NCBI RefSeq assembly: GCF_014653115.1
Contig: NZ_BNAD01000020.1
Span: 1 to 44,980 of the forward strand
Source: Nocardioides flavus (ex Wang et al. 2016)
GTDB lineage: Bacteria > Actinomycetota > Actinomycetes > Propionibacteriales > Nocardioidaceae
Reading direction: 5' to 3'
Length of the DNA stretch: 44,980 nucleotides
Shown: positions 38,922-44,980 of the stretch, piece after piece
How the letters are laid out: every line of letters begins with the position of its first letter
Numbering within the stretch: position 1 is the first letter of the stretch
The notes under the pieces: model-generated
Told to the model about the DNA's origin: nothing
Seen by the model: the letters and a program-made list of their open reading frames with translations, nothing else
The model's database searches: none
Program-made: the position numbers and the translations under genes

Positions 38922-39893
38922 TCAGGCGCCGCTGGCCCGGCGGGTCCCGTGCTCGTCCTGCTCGGCCTCGCGAGCGGCCCGGGCGGACTGCTCGACCGAG
39001 CGGGCGAGGGCAGAGTCCTCGTCGTTGCGACCGCTCGACCACACGCCGGTGGAGTCGAGGTCGATGGTCGAGACCGTACGCCGCTGGGCGGCCGGCTTGT
39101 TGACGTAGGTGGGGAGCGTGGTCGGCACCATGTCCCAGCCGCCGACGACGGGGATCTCGCCGGTGACCACGGCCGGGGCGTCGGCCGCCGGGGTCGACTG
39201 CGACGGCTCCGGCGCCACGGGCGCGGCGGGGACCCGCGGCTGGGGCGGCGTCACGGGCAGTTCTCCGGTGAGGTCGTCGGCCTGCTCCTCCTCCAGCGGC
39301 GGGAGGCCGATCTCGATCGCGGCGCGGGTCGCACGGCGGCGACGCTCGGCGCGTACGGAGACCCGGCAGGCGACGAGCCAGGCGACGAGCACGCCGGCGG
39401 GAGCGGCGACCCACGGCCAGGTGATGACCGATGCGGCGGCGAGGCCGATGACGACGGCGTTGGCCAGCACCACGAGGGCCAGCACGGTGCGGCGGCGCTT
39501 GGCGGCGCGGCGGGCGGAGGCACGCTCCGCGGCAGGGCGGGAAGCGGGCGTCAGCGGTCGCGGCGTACGGGCGGCGGGGGCGGTGACCTCCCGGGTCACC
39601 GTGGTGGTCACGGACGCGCTGACGGTCTCCTCGACCGGGCCGGCGAGCGGCGCGGGCGTCGCGTGGGCCTTGGTCTCCACCGGCGGGCGCAGGGACGCGC
39701 GGATCGGCGAGACGACGAGGCGCGCGTTGCGCCGGTCGACGGGCTCGCGGCGGGCCAGGACCCGCATGGTGTGGGAGAACTTCTCCACGGATCGGCTGCG
39801 GACGACCTCGTCGTGGTGCTTGAGGGCCTTGGGGATCAGGTAGACGGCCCACGCCACGGCAAGGGCGACGAAGATGAGAGCGCTCAGGTCCAC
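38922..39893 (-). CDS. Divisome protein SepX/GlpR-like membrane protein
   Basis: 323 residues from GTG 39893, 6 nt after TACGCT (leaderless). N-terminal membrane segment LSALIFVALAVAWAVYLIPK, then ALKHHDEVVRSRSVEKFSHT with RVLARREP, two adjacent central helices (TVLALVVLANAVVIGLAAAS, WPWVAAPAGVLVAWLVAC) and a long disordered C-terminal tail. This topology, the conserved N-terminal helix with its SRSVEKFS region, and the place next to rimJ-moeA-galU match the actinobacterial SepX/GlpR protein (Rv0996 position in M. tuberculosis), which works with FtsZ at the division site. Identification rests on topology and neighbours. Confidence 0.75.
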   Translation of the reverse strand: MDLSALIFVALAVAWAVYLIPKALKHHDEVVRSRSVEKFSHTMRVLARREPVDRRNARLVVSPIRASLRPPVETKAHATPAPLAGPVEETVSASVTTTVTREVTAPAARTPRPLTPASRPAAERASARRAAKRRRTVLALVVLANAVVIGLAAASVITWPWVAAPAGVLVAWLVACRVSVRAERRRRATRAAIEIGLPPLEEEQADDLTGELPVTPPQPRVPAAPVAPEPSQSTPAADAPAVVTGEIPVVGGWDMVPTTLPTYVNKPAAQRRTVSTIDLDSTGVWSSGRNDEDSALARSVEQSARAAREAEQDEHGTRRASGA

Positions 39894-39953
39894 GTCCGAA
39901 GCGTAGGAGCGTGGAGCGCAACCGGGGCGGATGTCAAGTGGTGTGTCGCAGAA

Positions 39954-40571
39954 CTACTGGTGTGACTGGTGTGTCGAGAGTCGGGCGAGGACCCCTTCGG
40001 GTGCCTCCTCGGCGGTGACGGCGAAGATCCGGTGGTCGCGCCATGCGCCGTCGATGTGCAGGAAGCGCGGTGCGTAGCCGACCTGCTCGAGGCCGAGCTT
40101 CTCCACCACGCGCAGGGAGTTGGTGTTCTCCGGGCGCACGCAGATCTCCACCCGGTGCAGGCGGACCGGGCCGAGGCAGTGGTCGATCACCAGGCCCACG
40201 GCACGCGGGGCGACCCCGCGCCCGGCGACGTCGGCGGAGACCCAGTAGCCGATGGAGGCCCACTGCGCCGACCCGCGAGCGACGTTGCTGACCGTCACCT
40301 GGCCGGCGAACCTGCCCTCGACCTCGATGACGAAGGGCAGGCACTGGCCCTGCTTGGCCTGGTGGAGCAGCGACCGGGTGACGGCCTTGTAGGACGACGG
40401 GCGCGGGGGCGCACCCGGGGGGACGGTGGCGTCCCACGGCCGCAGCCAGTCGTGGTTGCGCGCGCGCACCTCCTGCCACTCGTCGGCGTCGGCGCGCCGC
40501 AGCGAGCGGACCACCACGCCGTCGGACTCCAGGCGCGCCGGCCACCCGGGCGCGCCGTCGGCGGCGCTCAG
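39954..40571 (-). CDS. RimJ/RimL-type GNAT N-acetyltransferase, probable CTG start
   Basis: 205 residues if translation starts at CTG 40571. GNAT core: FVIEVEGRFAGQVTVSNV, SIGYWVSADVAGRGVAPRAV (acetyl-CoA loop), HRVEICVRPENTNSLRVVEK, LGLEQVGYAPRFLHIDGAWR. The first ATG/GTG in frame is GTG 40517 (187 residues), but upstream codons read LSAADGAPGWPARLESDG, and GWP...L followed by VVVRSLRR is the usual N-terminus of this family as I recall it. CTG 40571 overlaps the mog stop as CTGA, with GGGAG 6 nt before. RimJ-like proteins acetylate protein N-termini (ribosomal S5 in E. coli); the substrate here is unknown. Confidence 0.88.
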   Translation of the reverse strand: MSAADGAPGWPARLESDGVVVRSLRRADADEWQEVRARNHDWLRPWDATVPPGAPPRPSSYKAVTRSLLHQAKQGQCLPFVIEVEGRFAGQVTVSNVARGSAQWASIGYWVSADVAGRGVAPRAVGLVIDHCLGPVRLHRVEICVRPENTNSLRVVEKLGLEQVGYAPRFLHIDGAWRDHRIFAVTAEEAPEGVLARLSTHQSHQ

Positions 40572-41044
40572 TGGTCGCTCCCGACGACCTGCTCCACGGC
40601 GTGGCGCACGACCGGCTCGAGGACGCCGAGCCCGTCCTTGACGCCGCCGCGCGAGCCGGGGAGGTTGACCACCAGGCAGTCGCCGACGAGACCGGCGAGC
40701 CCGCGCGAGAGCATCGCGGTCGGCACGCCCTTCGCGACACCGGCGGCACGGATCGCCTCGGCGATCCCGGGCACCTCGCGCTCGAGCAGCGCGGCGGTCG
40801 CCTCAGGGGTGCGGTCGGTCGGGGTGAGGCCGGTGCCGCCGGTGGTGAGGACCAGGCGTGCGCCCCCCGCCACGGCGGCGGAGATCGCCTCGCGTACCGG
40901 GTCTCCGTCGGGCACCACGGCAGGCTCGCCGCACGCGAAGCCCTGCGCGCGCAGCCACTCGACGATCAGCGGCCCGGTCTCGTCGGCGTACGTCCCGGCC
41001 GCGGCGCGGTTGGAGGCGACGACGACGGCGGCGGGCAGGCTCAT
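40568..41044 (-). CDS. mog: Molybdopterin adenylyltransferase (MogA/MoaB family)
   Basis: 158 residues. Adenylylates molybdopterin before metal insertion. Marks: AAVVVASNRAAAGTYADETG, LVLTTGGTGLTPTDRTPEAT (the TTGGTG loop and D of TDRTPE), PGIAEAIRAAG, CLVVNLPGSRGGVKDGL. ATG overlaps the moaC stop as ATGA. Part of a tightly packed Moco cluster with moaC and moeA; moaA, moaD and moaE are not in the window. Confidence 0.93.
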   Translation of the reverse strand: MSLPAAVVVASNRAAAGTYADETGPLIVEWLRAQGFACGEPAVVPDGDPVREAISAAVAGGARLVLTTGGTGLTPTDRTPEATAALLEREVPGIAEAIRAAGVAKGVPTAMLSRGLAGLVGDCLVVNLPGSRGGVKDGLGVLEPVVRHAVEQVVGSDH

Positions 41045-41532
41045 CGCGCCCAGTCCCCGGACTGGCCGCCGCTCTTGGTCTCGACCCGGATGTCGGTGAT
41101 CACCGCGGCCTTGTCGACGGCCTTGACCATGTCGACGACGGTGAGCGCGGCGACCGACACCGCGGTCAGGGCCTCCATCTCGACGCCGGTGCGGTCGGTG
41201 GTGCGGACGGTGGCGCTGATGTCGACGGAGGCGTCGGTGACCTCGAGGTCGACCGTCACGCCCGAGATCGCGAGGGGGTGGCACAGCGGGACGAGCGCAG
41301 GGGTCTGCTTGGCGCCCATGATCCCGGCGATGCGGGCCACCGCGAGCGCGTCGCCCTTGGGCACGCCCTCGCCGCGCAGCAGCTCCACGACGGCCGGGCT
41401 CACGAGCACGCGACCGGTCGCGGACGCCGTACGGGCCGTCACCGGCTTGTAGCCGACGTCCACCATGCGCGCGGCGCCGGTCTCGTCGACGTGGGTGAGC
41501 CGGCCCTCAGCCCGGTCGTGGGTGGATGCCAT
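41041..41532 (-). CDS. moaC: Cyclic pyranopterin monophosphate synthase MoaC
   Basis: 163 residues. With MoaA it forms cyclic pyranopterin from GTP. Sequence marks: LTHVDETGAARMVDVGYKPV, MGAKQTPALVPLCHPLAISG (active-site His-Pro region), TDRTGVEMEALTAVSVAALT and VDMVKAVDKAAVI. Stop/start overlaps with moeA (TGATG) and mog (ATGA) show one translated unit. Confidence 0.97.
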   Translation of the reverse strand: MASTHDRAEGRLTHVDETGAARMVDVGYKPVTARTASATGRVLVSPAVVELLRGEGVPKGDALAVARIAGIMGAKQTPALVPLCHPLAISGVTVDLEVTDASVDISATVRTTDRTGVEMEALTAVSVAALTVVDMVKAVDKAAVITDIRVETKSGGQSGDWAR

Positions 41533-42761
41533 CAGAACTCCTCGTCGAGCTTGCGGATCGCGACCATCTCGCCTGCGGGGATGGAGATGGTCTCGGCCGG
41601 CACCTCGATGAGGCAGTTGGCGGTGGCGAGGTCGCCGATCAGGTGCGAGCCGTGGCCGCCGACCGGCGAGACGAACGTGCCTCCACGGTCGGTCTCGTAG
41701 ACCCCGCGCACCAGCTGCACCTTGCCCTCGGGCGACGAGAGGCCGTGGGTGAGCCGCGCCCGGCCGGCGGGGCGTACGTAGGGCAGCTTGCCCATCATCC
41801 GGCGGATCGCGGGCAGCACGAACATCTCGAAGGAGACGTAGGAGGAGACGGGGTTGCCGGGGAGCGTGAAGACCGGGGTGTCGTCCTCACCGATCGTGCC
41901 GAAGCCCTGGGGCTTGCCGGGCTGCATGCCGACGCCGCCGAACCACATCGACCCGTGGTGCGACAGCGACTCCTTGACCACGTCGTAGTCGCCCTCGCTC
42001 ACTCCCCCGCTGGTGACGACGAGGTCGGCGCGCACGAGCTGGTCGCTGAGCGCCTCGGTGAAGGCGTGCGTCTCGTCGGGCACGATGCCGACCCGGTAGG
42101 CGATGGCGCCGGCTGCGCGGGCGGCCGCGGCCAGCAGGTAGGAGTTGCCGTCGTAGATCGAGTCGTGGCCCAGCGGCGTGCCGGGGTCGCGGAGCTCGGA
42201 GCCGGTGGAGATCACCACGACGCGCGGGCGCGGGCGCGTGCGTACGGTCGCCCGTCCCACCGCGGCGAGCATGCCGAGGTGGCGGGGGCCCAGGACGGTG
42301 CCCTCCTCGAGGAGCATGTCGCCCTCGGCGATGTCGTCGCCGGTGGGCCGGATGTGCTGGCCGGCGGCCGCGGGACGGTCGATGCGGACCCGGGCCACGC
42401 CGCGGTCGGTCCACTCGTAGGGCACGACCGCGGTCGCCCCCGCCGGCACCGGGGCGCCGGTCATGATCTTGACCGCGGTGCCGGGCGACAGCGCCAGGAT
42501 CGAGGACTGGCCGGCACCGATCTCGCCGACGACCGGCAGGGTGACCGGCTCGTCCTCGGTGGCGGAGGCGACGTCCTCGGCGACCACGGCGTAGCCGTCC
42601 ATGGAGGAGTTGTCGAAGCTCGGCAGCGAGATGGGCGCGACGACGTCCTCGGCCAGCGCCAGCCCGAGCGCCTCCATGAGCGGCTGCGGGAAGGCCTGGA
42701 GCGGGGAGATCGTGGCGAGGATGCGCTCGACGTAGTCGGCGACCGGCAGCAGGTCAGCCAT
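41532..42761 (-). CDS. moeA: Molybdopterin molybdenumtransferase MoeA
   Basis: 409 residues from ATG 42761, which overlaps the end of the UGPase gene by 8 nt. Inserts molybdate into adenylylated molybdopterin. Marks: LPSFDNSSMDGYAVVAEDV, GTAVKIMTGAPVPAGATAVV, RPTGDDIAEGDMLLEEG, VVISTGSELRDPGTPLG, LVVTSGGVSEGDYDVVKESL, FGTIGEDDTPVFTLPGNPVS. Matches the position of moeA1 (Rv0994) beside galU in M. tuberculosis. Confidence 0.97.
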   Translation of the reverse strand: MADLLPVADYVERILATISPLQAFPQPLMEALGLALAEDVVAPISLPSFDNSSMDGYAVVAEDVASATEDEPVTLPVVGEIGAGQSSILALSPGTAVKIMTGAPVPAGATAVVPYEWTDRGVARVRIDRPAAAGQHIRPTGDDIAEGDMLLEEGTVLGPRHLGMLAAVGRATVRTRPRPRVVVISTGSELRDPGTPLGHDSIYDGNSYLLAAAARAAGAIAYRVGIVPDETHAFTEALSDQLVRADLVVTSGGVSEGDYDVVKESLSHHGSMWFGGVGMQPGKPQGFGTIGEDDTPVFTLPGNPVSSYVSFEMFVLPAIRRMMGKLPYVRPAGRARLTHGLSSPEGKVQLVRGVYETDRGGTFVSPVGGHGSHLIGDLATANCLIEVPAETISIPAGEMVAIRKLDEEF

Positions 42762-44181
42762 CGGTCTCCCGGGTCGGGGCGTCGTCGGCGTCCTGCTCGC
42801 CCAGCACGGTGCCGCCCTCGACCCGCTGGGCCGAGGACGCCTCCAGCGAGACGTCGCCGACGACGCGGACCTTGGGACCGAAGGTCCAGTCGCCGTCGAC
42901 GGTGAACGACTCGGCCTCGCGCAGCGACGGCGCCCCCTCGGGGAAGCGCTTGTCGAAGTCGCCGACCAGCTTGTAGAAGTCGCCGTCGAGGGAGACGAAC
43001 GGCACCCCGTCGCCGGCTTGGTCGAGCACGAAGTCCTTGCCGATGTCATAGACGTCGGAGCGCAGCACGAGCAGGTCGTCGGTGGTCTTCACCGGGACGA
43101 ACCGGTCGCGGCCGACCTCGATCGTGCGGGCGCCCTCGAAGACCTCGATCGCGGCGCCCATCGCGGTCTCGATCTGGATGACCTCGGGCGTGCTGCTGTC
43201 GGCCGGGTCGAGGTGCTTGACGTTCCTGATCAGCGGCAGGCCGAGGATGCCGCCGCGCGCGTCGAGGGCCTCGACCATCGCCCGGATGTCGAACCAGAGG
43301 TTGTTGGTGGAGGCGTACCGGTGCCGGTCGAGGTCGCTCAGCGCCTCCTTGTCGACGTCGAGCGTCTGGGCCGACTCCCGCAGCACGATGCGCCCGTCGG
43401 CCTTGCGCCGGGCGAAGTGCCCACCCTTGCGGTCCGACGGCGTACGCCGCACGGCCTCGATCGCGAACGGCGCGCCGCTCTGGGCGAACCAGCCGGCCAC
43501 GCGTGCGTCGGGCACCGCGCCGAGGTTGTCGGAGTTGGAGACGAAGACGTAGCGGTAGCCGGCCTCGAGCAGCTGCGTCAGCAGGCCGGTGCCGCGCAGC
43601 GCGGTGTAGATGTCGCCGTGGCCGGGCGGGCACCACTCGAGGTCGGGCGCCTTCGGGTACGCCGCGGGCATCAGGTCGGCGGCGAGGAGCTTGGGCTCCT
43701 TGTTCTGCAGGAACTCCAGCGGCAGGCCCTCGACGGGCAGGTCCTCGTAGCGGGCGAGGGCGGCCATCGTGTCGGCAGAGGTGCGGAACGAGTTCATGAA
43801 CATCAACGGCAGCGGTGCGTCGTACTGCTTGCGCAGGTGCAGCACCTGCCGGGCGATGATGTCGAGGAAGCTCAGGCCCCGGCGCACGCACAGCAGCGAC
43901 TTGGCGCGGTCCATGCCCATCGACGTGCCGAGGCCGCCGTTGAGCTTGATGACCGCGGTGGCGCGGATCGCGTCGGCGGCCACGTCCTCGGGGACCTCGA
44001 CGTCGTCGAGGGACTCCATGTCGAGCGGCTCGATCGAGTCCTCGGTGATCATGCCGGTCTCGCCGTGCTCCAGCAGCCGGTAGTAGTGGGCGAAGGTGTC
44101 GATCGCGACCTCGTCCACCCCGGCCTGACGCATCTTCTCGCGTGCGAGATCGAGCCCTTGGGGGTTGCCCTTGCTTGCCAT
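42754..44181 (-). CDS. UTP-glucose-1-phosphate uridylyltransferase, eukaryote-type (UDPGP family)
   Basis: 475 residues. Makes UDP-glucose for polysaccharide and glycolipid synthesis. The nucleotide-binding motif is KLNGGLGTSMGMDRAKSLL, the eukaryotic-type UGPase signature, with PLMFMNSFRTSADTMAALAR, FLQNKEPKLL, WCPPGHGDIYTALRGTG, YVFVSNSDNLGA and STNNLWFDIRAM. It occupies the site of galU (Rv0993) in mycobacteria but belongs to the unrelated-length UDPGP family. ATG 44181 is 6 nt after TACGAT, in a promoter that overlaps the one of the divergent cyclo-ligase gene. Confidence 0.93.
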   Translation of the reverse strand: MASKGNPQGLDLAREKMRQAGVDEVAIDTFAHYYRLLEHGETGMITEDSIEPLDMESLDDVEVPEDVAADAIRATAVIKLNGGLGTSMGMDRAKSLLCVRRGLSFLDIIARQVLHLRKQYDAPLPLMFMNSFRTSADTMAALARYEDLPVEGLPLEFLQNKEPKLLAADLMPAAYPKAPDLEWCPPGHGDIYTALRGTGLLTQLLEAGYRYVFVSNSDNLGAVPDARVAGWFAQSGAPFAIEAVRRTPSDRKGGHFARRKADGRIVLRESAQTLDVDKEALSDLDRHRYASTNNLWFDIRAMVEALDARGGILGLPLIRNVKHLDPADSSTPEVIQIETAMGAAIEVFEGARTIEVGRDRFVPVKTTDDLLVLRSDVYDIGKDFVLDQAGDGVPFVSLDGDFYKLVGDFDKRFPEGAPSLREAESFTVDGDWTFGPKVRVVGDVSLEASSAQRVEGGTVLGEQDADDAPTRETDG

Positions 44182-44187
44182 GCTTCG

Positions 44188-44197
44188 ATCGTAGGCT
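44188..44197. promoter_or_regulatory. Overlapping divergent -10 boxes
   Basis: ATCGTAGGCT contains TACGAT on the minus strand (44193-44188), 6 nt before the UGPase ATG, and TAGGCT on the plus strand (44192-44197), 6 nt before the cyclo-ligase GTG. They share the TA at 44192-44193, and only 22 nt lie between the two start codons. Both transcripts would be leaderless and their open complexes cannot form together. Confidence 0.75.
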
Positions 44198-44203
44198 GCC
44201 GGG

Positions 44204-44806
44204 GTGGGAGCACGACACTCGCCGGCCAAGACCGCCCTGCGCGACCAGGTGCGGGCCGCGCGCAGGCGCCGCCCGCTGGGTGCCGCCGCGCAGTTCGCCA
44301 CCGACGTCGCCGGGGTCGCTCTGGCCTGGGCACCGGTCCGCGACGCCGCCACCGTCGCGGCGTACGTCTCGGTCGGCAGCGAGCCCGGCACCGGCCTGCT
44401 GCTCGACGCCCTCGTGGCCGCCGGCAAACGGGTCGTGCTGCCGGTCGTGCTGCCGGACCTCGACCTCGACTGGGCGGTCTACGACGGGCCCGGGAGCCTG
44501 GCCCCGGCGACCCGCGGGCTGCTCGAGCCGGCCGGCCCGCGGCTGGGCCGCGAGGCGATCGCGACCGCCGACGTGGTGCTCGTGCCCGGCCTCGGGGTCT
44601 CCTGCTCGGGTGCACGGCTCGGGCAGGGCGGCGGCTGCTACGACCGCGCGCTCCCCCGCGTACCTGCCGGCACCCCCGTCGCCGTGGTGCTCTTCGACGA
44701 CGAGGTGGGCCTCCCCGTGCCCGCCGACGCCCACGACGTGCGGGTGGGCTTCGCCCTGACCGCGGGCGGGGTGCTGCCGTTGTCGCAACCACCGGTTACC
44801 CGGTGA
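44204..44806 (+). CDS. 5-formyltetrahydrofolate cyclo-ligase
   Basis: 200 residues. ATP-dependent conversion of 5-formyl-THF to 5,10-methenyl-THF. Motifs: KTALRDQVRAARRRRP at the N-terminus, VAAYVSVGSEPGTGLLLDAL, VLVPGLGVSCSGARLGQGGG followed by CYDRAL (family signature), VAVVLFDDEVG. GTG 44204, leaderless pattern. It lies divergent from the UGPase gene, as Rv0992c does from galU. The last codons (QPPVTR and stop) are part of the AACCACCGGTT repeat region. Confidence 0.94.
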   Translation: MGARHSPAKTALRDQVRAARRRRPLGAAAQFATDVAGVALAWAPVRDAATVAAYVSVGSEPGTGLLLDALVAAGKRVVLPVVLPDLDLDWAVYDGPGSLAPATRGLLEPAGPRLGREAIATADVVLVPGLGVSCSGARLGQGGGCYDRALPRVPAGTPVAVVLFDDEVGLPVPADAHDVRVGFALTAGGVLPLSQPPVTR

Positions 44807-44866
44807 TTCATCGGGTTATCACCGGTTGCAACGGACTGGAAGTTCACCGATCACCGGTTGACCGGC
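44787..44866. repeat. Cluster of AACCGGTGAT-like inverted motifs after the cyclo-ligase gene
   Basis: AACCACCGGTTACCCGGTGATT (44787-44808) resembles the second hairpin of the 84-nt repeats. ATCACCGGTTG occurs at 44818-44828 and again at 44850-44860, inverted relative to it. The first motif overlaps the cyclo-ligase stop codon. The stems could terminate transcription from the left; they might also belong to an insertion-sequence end. Confidence 0.55.
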
Positions 44867-44886
44867 TCTCCTGACTGATGTGTGGG

Positions 44887-44980
44887 TCATGCTCGGCTTG
44901 GGAGGGCTGGTCTGTAGGGGCCGCGGCTGAGCATCGCGAGCGCGATGAGGGGTTGGGGTGAGTGGAAGCCGAACGCGATG
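44887..44980 (-). CDS. C-terminal fragment of an ORF, possibly a transposase
   Basis: A minus-strand frame enters from the right edge and ends at 44887 (about 30 codons: IAFGFHSPQPLIALAML followed by SRGPYRPALPSRA). The FGF-x-SP...LIALAML pattern is familiar from the ends of actinobacterial insertion-sequence transposases as I recall them, but too short to assign a family. The inverted motifs at 44787-44866 lie next to it. Confidence 0.3.
   Translation of the reverse strand, partial: IAFGFHSPQPLIALAMLSRGPYRPALPSRA

Noticed and set aside
39940..39985. Short TGGTGTG repeats at the rimJ 3' end
   Set aside because: Units are only 7-10 nt, few in number and mostly coding (end of rimJ); no structure beyond chance.

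Overview
The window is about 45 kb of very GC-rich DNA with actinobacterial gene content and order. Its genes include an RpfB-type resuscitation factor, the divisome protein SepX/GlpR, MiaA/MiaB, and a protein O-mannosyltransferase. Many start codons sit 6-9 nt after a TANNNT hexamer with no ribosome binding site, which is the leaderless style common in this phylum. The protein set, notably P-domain/thrombospondin-3 secreted proteins, an eukaryote-type UDP-glucose pyrophosphorylase and AbiEi-DUF559 proteins, suggests a Nocardioides-like member of the Propionibacteriales; the genus is an inference.

Left part (1-19.3 kb): the widely conserved miaB...miaA-dapF-hflX block on the minus strand, loosened by insertions: gamma-glutamyltransferase, a reductase-like protein, a short-chain dehydrogenase, and an NYN-domain protein sandwiched between two paralogous secreted P-domain proteins. 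Between miaA and miaB lie an orphan MT0933-like antitoxin coupled to a NUDIX hydrolase, an acidic small protein, and an AbiEi-DUF559 gene with an 84-nt two-hairpin repeat on each side. Rightward from miaB are a GH16 glucanase, a 2H phosphoesterase and a gluABCD-type amino-acid ABC transporter.

Middle (19.3-33.4 kb): small metabolic genes (DUF4442, P-loop kinase, VOC), trans-aconitate methyltransferase divergent from a TamR-like MarR regulator, an ABC-F ATPase, a flotillin/NfeD membrane-microdomain pair, then ispE-rsmA, rpfB, tatD and rsmI. A Tat-exported PhoX phosphatase lies between rsmI and the O-mannosyltransferase, which are neighbours in other actinobacteria.

Right part (33.6-45 kb): PMT, a small Cys-containing protein, a LysR/MFS divergent pair, a membrane protein, tRNA-Ala(CGC), sepX, and a tightly overlapping rimJ-mog-moaC-moeA-ugp cluster for molybdenum cofactor and UDP-glucose. 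That cluster is transcribed away from 5-formyltetrahydrofolate cyclo-ligase through two overlapping -10 boxes. The extreme right edge may hold the end of a transposase.

The most unusual signal is not a gene. The intergenic DNA carries at least seven families of imperfect palindromes, mostly 53-84 nt, several in pairs with identical lengths. One 53-nt family occurs as a pair in an intergenic gap and again as a pair translated in frame inside the ABC-F gene. The 84-nt family shows compensatory base changes in its stem. These look like REP-type non-autonomous elements of unknown mobiliser.
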